A stretch of 64,000 nt of DNA from positions 1-64,000 of the forward strand of contig JAPOZO010000003.1 of NCBI GenBank assembly GCA_026706025.1, written 5' to 3'. This stretch comes from Candidatus Poribacteria bacterium. GTDB taxonomy: Bacteria > Poribacteria > WGA-4E > WGA-3G. The notes under the pieces are model-generated. The model had not been told where the DNA came from. It saw only the letters and a list, made by a program, of their open reading frames with translations, and ran no database searches. The stretch's first letter is position 1, and every line of letters begins with the position of its first letter. The position numbers were made by a program, and so were the translations under genes. Below are positions 40,032-49,659 of the stretch, in pieces.

Positions 40032-42308
40032 ATGAAAACGCGTATTTTTATCTTATTCCTATTGCTAATCGCATCTGGACTCACACACGCCGAAACGACT
40101 GACGGCAGAATCGCTTTTGATTGCCCTGATGCACCACACGCCCAATTTCAATTCCATTTTACTCGCGAACTTATCGCACTTGCTGGCACGACAGCACCTT
40201 TTAACACAGTGTCGGATATTTATTTCCGCACCTATGACGCTGAAGTCGGTATATTTGATCAATTCGCGCAGTACTATGGTGAGACCTTGAAAACCGCAAA
40301 CTGGCAAAGTCTACAAGAAGATAACGACGTATTCCTCTATACGCTGGAGGCATCCAGTGTGCAGAGTTCGCAGTCAGATAAAGCGATTTTGGGTATCTTC
40401 GCAGTTGTAAAAAGCGACAGCGATGTGCATCTGCTAAACATCGTAGGCAATATTCCGCCGCAACAGACAAGGCAGCTTTTAGCGAATCTGGGTCAAATTG
40501 GGATAGAGGTCTCTGCATTAGAATCGCTTGATGCGCAAATATTTCAGAAATTTGAAAAACCACCAGAACCGATGGCACCACCAACCTTGTTGCGTACCAC
40601 TGGCAAGCAGCCAGATTTTTTTAGCGTGAAGTTTTCAACGAAAAGAGAGGCGTCAAAGTTTGGCTTCTCGTTCTCAAGAAGCCACAATGAAACCCTTCAT
40701 GGACAGTGGCATTACTATGGGCATCCGATTGAACAGATCCATATTCGGTCTGACAGTAAAGCGCGTATAGCCGAAATTAGTGAGGCACTTCAAAAAGGAC
40801 CCGCTGACATTGAGGCTGTAATGGCGCGTCTTCCATCCGTAAATACATCTGAATATAAGAAGAAACTTATTGTTCACACATCGGAACGTCTTGCGACGAT
40901 TAGCGTTGGGAATATACCAGACCATAAAAATGAACCTTTTATGTTAGCGAAACAGTTTCGGACCGGAGAAGGGGAGCCAATTCGTGAGATACGGATTCAA
41001 GGACATCGAGACACACATCTGAAGGATGTTAAAAAGGCACTTGAAAAGGGGCCGGAAGACATCGAAAAGGCGATCAGAACACTGCCGAGCGAGATATCGG
41101 GTTTAGAAGATGCACGTCTCCGAATTGAAGGGGAAGGTGCTCAACGTACAGCGATAATTACCATAGTCGAAACACCGCTTCCCTTACGTTTTTATTTTGA
41201 TAGTGCCCCGTGGGCTGGGTTCAATCGCGTCACTGGATGGGAGTTAGGGGCACGTGTCAATTCTGGTTATCGGAAAGGGGAGCGTCCAAACACATCTTAC
41301 AACATCAGCGTTCCGAGTGTCTTCCGTGGCGATGATCTCTCAAAATTTTTCGGACGGGTCGGTTATGGATTTGGTAATAAACAGTTCTATTACCGGATTG
41401 GTGGCAAGGCTGCTTGGGATGAACCTGATTCGTGGCATCTTGGATTAACAACGCAGTTCCATCGCACGACAAGCGTCATTGCCCCGGATCTTTTTCCGTT
41501 TTATGATGATACAGGTATGAGCATTCTCCGAGTTTTGGGGGTGCCGGATCATCAGAATTACTATTTGAGGGAAGGACTTGAGATCGCCTTACAATGGAGA
41601 CCTATTCGGCAAAGGCATTCGTTCAAACTGAGTCTACTTGCGGAGTCACACGACAGTCTACAAAAAAGCACGGATTGGCACTTCTTCAACTGGCGGTCAA
41701 AATCAGAAGTGCGTGAAAATCCAGTAGTAACGCCGGGTAGAATGCGGAGTGTCATGTTCAGATACGATTACAGTACTCGGCACGATTTTCTCGGTTGGCA
41801 CAATACCTTTTTCGCTGAGCATAGCAATACGGCGATCGGATCCGATTTTGATTTTACACGGTATCAACTCCACCTACGCTATGCGCATCCGTTGGGTAGC
41901 CATCAGGTACGCACACGGACAGTCGGCAGCTTTTCAACCGCACCGCTGCCGATTCAACGCCAATTTGTTATCGGTGGACCCGGGTTACTGAACGGCTATC
42001 CGCTTTACGCTTTTGCGGGTGACCGGGGATTCCTCTTCAATATCGAGTTTCTTTTCCATTTGCCTGCGTTAATGACTTGGAATAGCGTATTCGATTTTTC
42101 CGATTTCCCTCTTTTTTTAGCGCTGTTTTTTGATGCCGGGCAGGCATGGAACGCGTCAGAGGAGAAATACATTTTTGAACCCAAGAGCAATGCTGGTATC
42201 GGCTTGCAGTTCGGTGAAACAGATCTTATCTTGCGGTTTAACGTTTCACAAGCCTTTGAAGCCGATCAAGGAATTCAGTTCAACACAGCGTGGTTTTATA
42301 GTTTCTAA
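40032..42308 (+). CDS. Omp85/BamA-like outer-membrane protein A with DUF4252-like N domain
   Basis: A 758-residue protein. The signal peptide is MKTRIFILFLLLIASGLTHA. Residues about 25-175 resemble DUF4252 (ILGIFAVVKSDSDVHLLNIV). Two or three short POTRA-like units follow (IREIRIQGHRDTHLKDVKKA), each with a long acidic helix around EKGPEDIEKAIRTLP. From about 390 a surface-antigen barrel begins at FNRVTGWELGARV and includes RQFVIGGPGLLNGYPLYAFA, the Omp85 signature loop, and a final FNTAWFYSF with C-terminal Phe. It is probably an outer-membrane insertion or export pore. A paralogue lies at 43490-45979. Confidence 0.8.
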   Translation: MKTRIFILFLLLIASGLTHAETTDGRIAFDCPDAPHAQFQFHFTRELIALAGTTAPFNTVSDIYFRTYDAEVGIFDQFAQYYGETLKTANWQSLQEDNDVFLYTLEASSVQSSQSDKAILGIFAVVKSDSDVHLLNIVGNIPPQQTRQLLANLGQIGIEVSALESLDAQIFQKFEKPPEPMAPPTLLRTTGKQPDFFSVKFSTKREASKFGFSFSRSHNETLHGQWHYYGHPIEQIHIRSDSKARIAEISEALQKGPADIEAVMARLPSVNTSEYKKKLIVHTSERLATISVGNIPDHKNEPFMLAKQFRTGEGEPIREIRIQGHRDTHLKDVKKALEKGPEDIEKAIRTLPSEISGLEDARLRIEGEGAQRTAIITIVETPLPLRFYFDSAPWAGFNRVTGWELGARVNSGYRKGERPNTSYNISVPSVFRGDDLSKFFGRVGYGFGNKQFYYRIGGKAAWDEPDSWHLGLTTQFHRTTSVIAPDLFPFYDDTGMSILRVLGVPDHQNYYLREGLEIALQWRPIRQRHSFKLSLLAESHDSLQKSTDWHFFNWRSKSEVRENPVVTPGRMRSVMFRYDYSTRHDFLGWHNTFFAEHSNTAIGSDFDFTRYQLHLRYAHPLGSHQVRTRTVGSFSTAPLPIQRQFVIGGPGLLNGYPLYAFAGDRGFLFNIEFLFHLPALMTWNSVFDFSDFPLFLALFFDAGQAWNASEEKYIFEPKSNAGIGLQFGETDLILRFNVSQAFEADQGIQFNTAWFYSF

Positions 42309-42374
42309 GCGAAATTAATTCTGTTTAGGTGTCCTTTCTGACCGCACAGTTTCAAATGCAGGGGGTATAATGCG

Positions 42375-43475
42375 ATGCGAAGACGCACAAACCGTGCCTT
42401 GTTGCTATCATTTGGTCTACATATTGCGTTGGCGTTAATGCTCTCCCCGTTTCTTGTGAATCATTTCGATGCAGAGAAAGAGAGCATATCTGCGGAGATC
42501 CTGGAAGTGGACTCGGAAAAACGGGTGAAACGGCAGGTTTTGCCGCCGCGTCTGCGGCTAATGGCACGAGCGGCAAGTGCTGAAACATCATCGGCTTCAC
42601 CGGCTTCACCGACTTATGCGCCGCGGGTCAGTGCGCCTAAAGCACCCGTTCATACCGATGTTGCGCCTGATGTCGTTACACACGCCGATATACCAAAAGC
42701 GGATCGTCCCAGTGTCGTTTCCAATACCAGTTTTGGCGAAGGGAAAACTCTGGGAGGTCCCGTTGCCATTGAAGGGCAGAATGGAAGAGGCGCGGGTGGC
42801 GTTGGTGTCGGTTTCGGTGGACCTGATCGTCAAGGGAGTGGCTTTGGCATGGGGTTAGCCAGTGGGATGGGTGTATCGGAAGCCGGACTGGATATCCCGG
42901 TTCGTATAGATACAGGACTCGGTATTTTTGGTACGGAAGTGAAACCCGGGCACGGATTAGTCGGACAAGTTTATGTACCCGGGGAGGTTATCTCCCAAAT
43001 GCCTGATTTTGACAGCTTGGTACCTGTCTATACTTTTGTCACAGCAAACTTAAATGTCCCTAAACGAATCTATACCGCGGGCTTTCCGACACCTGAGAAG
43101 CAGTCTGTCATTGAGAATTTTGCGATTCGCTTCCGTACCGAATTGGAGATTAATATACCGGGTACGTATATCTTTGAACTCAGCTCAGATGACGGCTCAC
43201 AATTATATATTAATGGGTCTCTCGTTGTGGATAATGATGGAATCCATTCAGTAATAAGTAGGCAGGGACGTATAAGGCTTGGAACGGGCATACACCTTGT
43301 TGAGATACACTATTTCCAAGGTCCTCGAGATGCTATCGCCCTACAATGGTTTTATCAACCCCCAAATGGCTTCAGACAAATTGTGCCACCCGATGTGATC
43401 TATCACCCCGGCGAACCACAAATTCCAGATGCTTTGAAAAAACTACAGCAACGCCTGAAAAGGGTTCAAGAATAG
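42375..43475 (+). CDS. PA14-domain protein with TonB-like N terminus
   Basis: A 366-residue protein. An N-terminal helix (LLLSFGLHIALALMLSPFLV, about 9-28) preceded by Arg residues looks like the anchor of TonB-like proteins. It is followed by a basic and Ala/Pro-rich linker and a Gly-rich segment (GVGFGGPDRQGSGFGMGLAS). The C-terminal half (about 215-345) is a PA14 domain with FELSSDDGSQLYINGSLVVD and a DD motif likely to bind calcium or sugar. It should be anchored in the inner membrane and span the periplasm. It lies between two Omp85-like genes with gaps of 66 and 14 bases, so one operon is likely. Confidence 0.75.
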   Translation: MRRRTNRALLLSFGLHIALALMLSPFLVNHFDAEKESISAEILEVDSEKRVKRQVLPPRLRLMARAASAETSSASPASPTYAPRVSAPKAPVHTDVAPDVVTHADIPKADRPSVVSNTSFGEGKTLGGPVAIEGQNGRGAGGVGVGFGGPDRQGSGFGMGLASGMGVSEAGLDIPVRIDTGLGIFGTEVKPGHGLVGQVYVPGEVISQMPDFDSLVPVYTFVTANLNVPKRIYTAGFPTPEKQSVIENFAIRFRTELEINIPGTYIFELSSDDGSQLYINGSLVVDNDGIHSVISRQGRIRLGTGIHLVEIHYFQGPRDAIALQWFYQPPNGFRQIVPPDVIYHPGEPQIPDALKKLQQRLKRVQE

Positions 43476-43489
43476 TAACGGAGATGTAG

Positions 43490-45979
43490 ATGAAATATCC
43501 CATTGCGGGTACGTTAGTGCTGTTCTTATTTCTGATATGTTATTCAGTCAATTCACAATCCGACAACGGGCTTGTCCCTTTTGATTGCCCGGATGTGTCA
43601 TCGTCTCAGTTCCAATTTGATTTACGGCGCGATGTTATCGCGCTCGTTATGGAAGACCCGACCTCCGACGTTGCGCCACTGTTTAAAAGCGTGGATAACT
43701 TATATCTCAGGAACTACCGAAACCGAGCTGGCAATTTTAAGAAGATGATTAAGTATTACAGCGAAGCACTGAAAACACGTGATTGGAGTGCGTTAGGACA
43801 GTATCCACAAACTGATGCTGAGAAAATTAGTCTTCACCTTTACGTTCTGCTTCAGAATGAAACCGTTAAAGGCATCTTCGTCATCGTCAAAGACAAGGAC
43901 GGAATTTACCTGATAAACATTGTCTGCGAGATTCCGAGGCGGCAGCTGGGTGAGTTATTGATGAACCTGAATCAACTCGGTATCGAAATTCCGAGATTGA
44001 TGTCGCTAAAGCCTCGTGATTTAGAACTCGCGCCGCCACCGCCACCGCCACCGCCTGAACCCCTTAAACCAGATCCAGAGCCCCCGATTACAGAGAAACG
44101 TGAGACAGCGGAACCCACCACAGATGAGACCCCTGAGCCACCGCCGCTTTGGGATTGGTATGCTGATGGCGATAGGATTCATGAGATACAGATTCAGAGC
44201 AAGCTCACATCCCCTGAAGGCACCGATCCAAAGTTGATTGAAGAAACAATCGTAGCCGAAAGGGAGAAGCTCCTGAAGATTCTAAGAAACGGCTCTGGTG
44301 AACTCAGAGAGGTTATACCAATTCTATCAGGCGCGCTTGATGATTCCAGAAAGGTATCTCTGCGGACTACAGAAGAAGGGACGAAACGCATCGCTATCAT
44401 TAGCGTGATATCTATGAAGAAAATATCGGTGCTGAAATCTATGGAGATCTCAGGTAAGCGAGAACAGGTAACAGTGGAGGATACGTGGTTCCTTTCACAA
44501 GAAGATCAGTTTGATACGCCGCTTGCAGCAACACGATTTTGGGCAAAGGATGTCCCGATTCACGAGGTCCGTATCCGCGGCAATCAGAAGGTACCAGAAT
44601 CGCGTATTCGGCAGACGCTTGATAACGCTTCACCTGATATTGATAAGGCACTCAGGACGCTCTTTAAAGTGATGCCCTATTTTGAGGAGGTCCGGCTACA
44701 GGTTGATGAAGCGGATGCAAAGTATATCGCCACGATCTCTGTAGAAGAAAAACCACTTTCTACAGATGCCTATCTCGGTCTCAGTCCGCCGATACGCCTC
44801 GGTTTTAACCGCGTGACAGGATGGGAAATCGGCACAAGTTTTGAAGCCGGAAAACGCAAAGAGGTCGGTCCTCTCTGGATGTGGAGCATCAGGAATTCAC
44901 AGCGCAATCAAATCTCAAGGCTGTTTGGAAAAGTCAGTTATGCATTCGGCAACCCACATATCCATTACCATCTGGGGGGAATTGCGAATTGGGGAAAACC
45001 GTATGCTTGGAACTTGAAGCTTATCGGGCAACTCCACCGGTTGACAGATGCAGTTGCCCCTGAACTTTTTCCGGGCTACAACAGCGGAATAAGCATTTTC
45101 CAGCGTATTATTGGTGTGCCGGACCTTCAAAATTACTATTTGCGACAAGGTGCTGAGATCGGATTGTATTGGGCACCGATTATGCCGACGCATTCGTTCA
45201 GGTTGTCAATGCTTGCTGAGTCACACGCAAGTCTTCAGAAAAGCACTGATTGGTTTATTACCAATTGGACATCGAAACTAAGTGTCAGAGAGAATCCACC
45301 GATAACTGCCGGTCAGCTGCGGGGTCTTATCTTTCAATACGATTTTCTGAATAGAACAAAATCCCTCGGCTGGCATAATACTTTTCTTGCTGAACATAGT
45401 AGTGCAGCTGTGGGGTCTGATTTTGATTTCACACGATTACAATTACACCTTCGATATGCTTTCCCACTTGAGAATAACCGAATTCGGACCCGGCTTTTGC
45501 TTGGTTATTCTAACTCGCCATTGCCCATTCAACGCCAATTCGTGGTTGGTGGGATGGGTGGACTTAGAGGATATCCTTGGTATAGACAAGAAGACGGAGC
45601 TGATGGTATAATAACCTATGAGAGTGGACATGCATCTTCTCCTTATGCGTTCGCAGGGGACAGCGGATTTCTTCTCAATATTGAATATCACTACAAACTG
45701 TCGAATCTATTGCGTTGGAATATTTTCAAAAATGCGTTTCTCGTGGCTTTCTTTGATGAGGGACAAGTCTGGAACGTATCTGATACTGATTATACCTTTG
45801 ATCCAAAAGCAAGTGTTGGCATCGGTTTACAATTTGGTCAAGACGACTCTGCTGTTGTAGTTAACGTTCCGAGTTTACACTCTGGACGCGACGATTCTTT
45901 CTTTAGGGTTAACATTGCCAAAGCCCTTGAATCTGGTCTTGGTGTTCAAATTACGACTGCTTGGTATCGCAGTTTTTAA
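43490..45979 (+). CDS. Omp85/BamA-like outer-membrane protein B
   Basis: An 829-residue paralogue of the protein at 40032. Signal peptide (LVLFLFLICYSVNSQ), DUF4252-like domain (GIFVIVKDKDGIYLINIVCE), then a proline-rich linker with eight consecutive Pro at about 183-190. Two POTRA-like units follow (IHEVRIRGNQKVPESRIRQT), then the barrel from FNRVTGWEIGTSFEAG. It has RQFVVGGMGGLRGYPW, the Omp85 loop in its canonical form, and ends ITTAWYRSF. The loop after RGYPW is longer than in protein A. GGAGATG precedes the ATG. It may form a second, specialised channel working with the PA14 protein. Confidence 0.8.
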   Translation: MKYPIAGTLVLFLFLICYSVNSQSDNGLVPFDCPDVSSSQFQFDLRRDVIALVMEDPTSDVAPLFKSVDNLYLRNYRNRAGNFKKMIKYYSEALKTRDWSALGQYPQTDAEKISLHLYVLLQNETVKGIFVIVKDKDGIYLINIVCEIPRRQLGELLMNLNQLGIEIPRLMSLKPRDLELAPPPPPPPPEPLKPDPEPPITEKRETAEPTTDETPEPPPLWDWYADGDRIHEIQIQSKLTSPEGTDPKLIEETIVAEREKLLKILRNGSGELREVIPILSGALDDSRKVSLRTTEEGTKRIAIISVISMKKISVLKSMEISGKREQVTVEDTWFLSQEDQFDTPLAATRFWAKDVPIHEVRIRGNQKVPESRIRQTLDNASPDIDKALRTLFKVMPYFEEVRLQVDEADAKYIATISVEEKPLSTDAYLGLSPPIRLGFNRVTGWEIGTSFEAGKRKEVGPLWMWSIRNSQRNQISRLFGKVSYAFGNPHIHYHLGGIANWGKPYAWNLKLIGQLHRLTDAVAPELFPGYNSGISIFQRIIGVPDLQNYYLRQGAEIGLYWAPIMPTHSFRLSMLAESHASLQKSTDWFITNWTSKLSVRENPPITAGQLRGLIFQYDFLNRTKSLGWHNTFLAEHSSAAVGSDFDFTRLQLHLRYAFPLENNRIRTRLLLGYSNSPLPIQRQFVVGGMGGLRGYPWYRQEDGADGIITYESGHASSPYAFAGDSGFLLNIEYHYKLSNLLRWNIFKNAFLVAFFDEGQVWNVSDTDYTFDPKASVGIGLQFGQDDSAVVVNVPSLHSGRDDSFFRVNIAKALESGLGVQITTAWYRSF

Positions 45980-46099
45980 GTCGAGTGAACGTCTTTATCT
46001 CTGTTATGATATCCGTGCCGACTGCTTCTATGAATTCACTGGAGGATGCGGATACATTCACTTTCGTATTAAGATTGTCTCTGTTTGGAGCGAGCAATC

Positions 46100-46828
46100 A
46101 TGCGAATTATTCTATTACTAACGATTATTGTCATAATGTCTGTCCCGGCAGTGCTTCTGGACGGAGAAGGCGACAGCGACCTATTTACCTTTGTTCGCTT
46201 GAAATATAGCGGGCAACTCACGCGACTGCGTAGTTGGAGTGTGGATTGGCCAGCCTCGGATCGGAATTTTATCTGGCAGCTCAGTAAGCAGACGAACATT
46301 TCGGTCGCGCCCCGTGAAAAGATTATTGAGGTCGGTGCGTTAGAGTTATTTGAATACCCTTTCGCGTATATGCTCGAAGTCGGTAGCCTCAGGTTAAGCA
46401 CGAGCGAGGCAGAAAATCTACGGGAATATCTCTTACGTGGTGGGTTTATCTTTATTGACGATTTTCACGGAGAACGTGAATGGAAGTGGTTTTATACTGA
46501 GTTCAAGAAAATTTTCCCTGATCGTGAACCGGTGGACATCCCGATTTCACATCCAATTTTCCGCTGCTTTTTTAAAATTGACAAGTTGATCCAAATCCCT
46601 GGGCTCCGTTCGCTCTTTAATGATCGCACCTACGAACGACACGACGGATATCCTGCGTACTGCCGTGGTGTTTACGATGATTATGGCAGATTGATGATGA
46701 TGATCAATTTTAATTCCGATCTTGGCGATGCATGGGAACACGCCGCTGAGGACTACTACCCGCGTGAGTATTCGGATATGGCACTGAAGATGGGTATCAA
46801 TGCTGTTGTTTATACGCTCACCCATTAG
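46100..46828 (+). CDS. DUF4159-domain protein
   Basis: A 242-residue exported protein. The start at 46100 (MRIILLLTIIVIMSVPAVLL) follows TTGGAGCGAG. The mature part is a DUF4159 domain: FTFVRLKYSGQ, SWSVDWPASDRNFIWQLSKQ, PFAYMLEVGSLRLSTSEAEN, GGFIFIDDFHGEREW, then HPIFRCFFKI. The fold resembles a glutamine-amidotransferase-like domain without a known activity. It lies 120 bases after Omp85-like B, probably the last gene of the cassette. Confidence 0.8.
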   Translation: MRIILLLTIIVIMSVPAVLLDGEGDSDLFTFVRLKYSGQLTRLRSWSVDWPASDRNFIWQLSKQTNISVAPREKIIEVGALELFEYPFAYMLEVGSLRLSTSEAENLREYLLRGGFIFIDDFHGEREWKWFYTEFKKIFPDREPVDIPISHPIFRCFFKIDKLIQIPGLRSLFNDRTYERHDGYPAYCRGVYDDYGRLMMMINFNSDLGDAWEHAAEDYYPREYSDMALKMGINAVVYTLTH

Positions 46829-47020
46829 TCAAGATTCTTCTTTTCAAAGTTGTAATGGGTCTCCATAACCCATAAATCCTGTTAAACTTTTTGCGTTAAT
46901 GAGAGTCTAAATCAAGAATCCTTTCTGGGCCAGTTTCCGTATATGTTCGCGCGTTTATAGGTTCGCAGGACATTTCGATGATAGAAACTCCGTCAGTAAA
47001 AAGTAGGGAGACAACAAAAT

Positions 47021-47794
47021 ATGCTCACTCGTAAACAGAAGTTAGATTTTTATGAAAATGGCTATATCTCTGTTCCTGGTGTTGTGCCAAGACTGATGGT
47101 GGATGCCGCGCGAAAGGCGATAAATCACTCCATCGGCGCGGTTGGCATGCACGAAGGAGACTTAGAACGCTTTCGGGCACAGTCCTATTGCAACGAGATT
47201 CGCAATGCTCCGGAACTCGTAGATCTTTTCGGCAAGACCCCTATCCGTCAAATTGCGGAGTCGTTGATGGGTGAAGGGAATGTCCAGATACCTGGTTCTG
47301 CCCAGATTGCGCTCCGGTTCCCGGGTCCGTTGGGGACAGATCCGAACGAACCGCGTGGACATCTTGATGGGTTGGGAAGTGGCACAAATGGTATGGAAAA
47401 AGGCGTTTATCGGCGTGGTTTTACTGCCCTTGCGGTTGTCTACCTTGCGGATGTACCGGAACCATATAGCGGCAATTTCACCGTCTGGCCGAAATCACAC
47501 AGTTTCTTCGCCGATTATTTTAAAAAGGAAGGACATGAGATATTGGCAAACGGGATGCCGCGACCTGAACTCCCTGAGGGACCTAAACAGATAGTGGGTC
47601 AGGCAGGGGATGTTGTCTTGACGCATCATCAGATCGTTCATTCTGCGGCACCGAACGCCGCTGCTGATGTCCGTTACGCTGTGATTTTCCGGCTGCGTCA
47701 TGTCGATTGTGCCGAAAACGGTTACGATGCCTACACAGATATATGGAAAGAGTGGCCCGGTATTCAAGAGGTTATTACGCCGACGGAAGGGTAG
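47021..47794 (+). CDS. PhyH-family dioxygenase
   Basis: A 257-residue Fe(II)/2-oxoglutarate dioxygenase. N terminus MLTRKQKLDFYENGYISVPG. The metal ligands are RGHLDGLG (His-x-Asp) and a distal His in VVLTHHQIVHSAAPN, with an Arg after it in VRYAVIFRLRH. AGGGAGA precedes the ATG. It is convergent with the LamG gene, with a strong hairpin between. The substrate is unknown. Confidence 0.85.
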   Translation: MLTRKQKLDFYENGYISVPGVVPRLMVDAARKAINHSIGAVGMHEGDLERFRAQSYCNEIRNAPELVDLFGKTPIRQIAESLMGEGNVQIPGSAQIALRFPGPLGTDPNEPRGHLDGLGSGTNGMEKGVYRRGFTALAVVYLADVPEPYSGNFTVWPKSHSFFADYFKKEGHEILANGMPRPELPEGPKQIVGQAGDVVLTHHQIVHSAAPNAAADVRYAVIFRLRHVDCAENGYDAYTDIWKEWPGIQEVITPTEG

Positions 47795-47811
47795 GGGTTG
47801 AAAGAAACAGT

Positions 47812-47837
47812 ACGGGTGGTGCGAGTGCACCACCCGT
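47812..47837. terminator. Hairpin between convergent genes
   Basis: ACGGGTGGTGC-gagt-GCACCACCCGT, a perfect 11-base-pair stem between the PhyH gene (+) and the LamG gene (-). It probably ends both transcripts, although neither side has a long T run. Confidence 0.6.
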
Positions 47838-47848
47838 CCAGATTTGGA

Positions 47849-48667
47849 TCACTTCGTCTCTTTGATGTCTGCCCAAGTCGTGGTAAGTTTGTCAGCCGGT
47901 TCAACAGCAAATGGATTACTTTGTCCCTTGGCAAGACGTTCTACTTCCTCTTCGGAGAGTGCCCGATGGAACAGCAAGAACTCGTCGATAAGTCCATTGA
48001 ACGCCCACGTTGGTCCGACTGCTGCATCAAACGCAGCGGCTTCTGATCCAATTCCGATAAATCCGTACCGTGCCTGTCCTGCCCCGATCACTTTTGATGG
48101 CGCGGCTATTTTCTCATCTAAATCGCCATCAACATAGATGCGTTTCTCTTTGCCATCAAAAGTTGCGACGAGATGATGCCATTTGTCATCTGCGACATCC
48201 GTTTTCCCAAACCAATCATGTATTCCACAACAGGTGTCAAAGGCAACAAAGGTTGTACCAGCATTTGCACCGACATCATCGCCTACGGCAAAACGGAAAA
48301 ATTCGCTTCTGTCCCAAGAGGCGATCATGCCTCTTACGTCCGTTTTTGCCCAAGCGGCAAGCGTAATTTCGTCAATCGGATCTTTATACATGTGTTCCCG
48401 CACCGAAATATATTGCGCTGCACTACCAGGGAATTCCATGCATTCTCCGACTTTGCCCTTTACAATTTTTAAGTCATTACCGTGTAGAAAGCCATCATTT
48501 CCATTCCCAGACACGTCTAAGACATCATCACCTTTTAGTGTATCTTTGTTGAAGCTATAGTAGATGATAAGTTCATCATCGCTGATGCCCTGTGCATGGC
48601 CCGCTACTACTGCTCCTGTCAGCATCAGACTTAACACCAAAAACTTGAAAATAAAATCAGCTTTCAT
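47849..48667 (-). CDS. Secreted LamG-domain protein
   Basis: A 272-residue exported protein. Signal peptide MKADFIFKFLVLSLMLTGAV with cleavage near AGHAQG. One LamG/concanavalin domain spans residues about 30-245: YYSFNKDTLKGDDVLDVSGN, CMEFPGSAAQYISV, ITLAAWAKTD, WHHLVATFDGKEKRIYVDGD and IDEFLLFHRALSEEEV are typical. It ends KLTTTWADIKETK, the C-terminal motif also seen in the lectin-fold proteins. AAAGGAGG precedes the ATG. It probably binds glycans or surface material. Confidence 0.85.
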   Translation of the reverse strand: MKADFIFKFLVLSLMLTGAVVAGHAQGISDDELIIYYSFNKDTLKGDDVLDVSGNGNDGFLHGNDLKIVKGKVGECMEFPGSAAQYISVREHMYKDPIDEITLAAWAKTDVRGMIASWDRSEFFRFAVGDDVGANAGTTFVAFDTCCGIHDWFGKTDVADDKWHHLVATFDGKEKRIYVDGDLDEKIAAPSKVIGAGQARYGFIGIGSEAAAFDAAVGPTWAFNGLIDEFLLFHRALSEEEVERLAKGQSNPFAVEPADKLTTTWADIKETK

Positions 48668-48991
48668 CGAGAGCCTCCTTTATATGGAACACGCGCGTCA
48701 ACACGTGTTTTCAGAGCGGTTAATATCTCAAAACATAAGAGGTTGAGGTTGAAATATAGTGGGCAAAACCTGATTGCAGTATATGACCCAAATTGCCACT
48801 TAATAGATTTGACTAAATAAACGAAAGCAATATAGGAACACCTCCTTCGGAATTCACCGAGTTACAGTTCCAATAATCCAAGTTGCCTTTTAATAAGATA
48901 TGAGCACTTGGAAGTTTGCTTGTAAATCCATGGGAACTCTCTTGTAGCGTTCTATCCTACCACAGATCCAAACGCTAAAATGGAGTATCTC

Positions 48992-49057
48992 ATGGATTTA
49001 ACTAAAGAGTTGGTGTTGGAATGCAGTGCGCAATTCCTAATTACAATATATATATAA
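48992..49057 (+). CDS. Very short frame, possibly a truncated gene
   Basis: MDLTKELVLECSAQFLITIY (21 codons in all) follows ATGGAG. The first half looks like a real N terminus, then it runs into AT-rich DNA. It could be the start of a lost gene. The rest of the 48668-49080 gap holds ATCCAAGTTGCC-like repeat ends at about 48783 and 48877 and nothing else recognised. Confidence 0.2.
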   Translation: MDLTKELVLECSAQFLITIYI

Positions 49058-49080
49058 GAATTGTCATAAAAAAGCAACAA

Positions 49081-49596
49081 TTATTTTTCGTCTCTTGTCA
49101 GGAATTTTTCCAGATAGTACACATCGCAGAATTTGCCTTCAAGTTTCACATGTTTCTTGGCAATGCCGATTTTTTCAAAACCGAGATTGCCATAAAACCG
49201 GAGGGCACGCGTGTTGTCCGCGATTACCTGAATAGCGATTTTTTTAAAGTTTTCGGCGTGGGCAAACTTGAATGATGCCTCTGCAAGCAATTGTCCAATC
49301 TTGCGTCCTCGGTAGTTAGATTGTACCCACGTCCCGACTGTTGCTACATGTTGCATTGAATCGGTATATTGCGCTAAGGCATCTGGTTCAATGATCTGAA
49401 TGCCAACGATCTCGTTGTCTACCTCTGCAACAAACAGCGCGCTTCGATCACACAGCCCTTCAATAAAGGCGCGTTCCTCTTCTACTGTGAACGGGTTGGT
49501 TAACGCGGTGTATTTTCCTTCCAAAATAACCGAGTTAATCACCGCCGCAACGGCTTTCGCGTCATCTGGTATCGCTTTTCTAATGACAGGTTCCAT
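49081..49596 (-). CDS. GNAT-family N-acetyltransferase
   Basis: A 171-residue single-domain GNAT. N terminus MEPVIRKAIPDDAKAVAAVI. The acetyl-CoA loop is VQSNYRGRKIGQLLAEASFK near residue 93, and the C-terminal ALRFYGNLGFEKIGIAKKHV has the usual Tyr of GNAT motif B. The pattern is closest to small-molecule or amino-acid N-acyltransferases. Substrate unknown. It is first in a run of minus-strand genes but separated by 63 bases from the PhyH gene. Confidence 0.8.
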   Translation of the reverse strand: MEPVIRKAIPDDAKAVAAVINSVILEGKYTALTNPFTVEEERAFIEGLCDRSALFVAEVDNEIVGIQIIEPDALAQYTDSMQHVATVGTWVQSNYRGRKIGQLLAEASFKFAHAENFKKIAIQVIADNTRALRFYGNLGFEKIGIAKKHVKLEGKFCDVYYLEKFLTRDEK

Positions 49597-49659
49597 GTTT
49601 TTCTCATCGGATTGTGTGGCTACTTACCACTGTGTTTTTAGGTATCCTCACCTTTTTGT

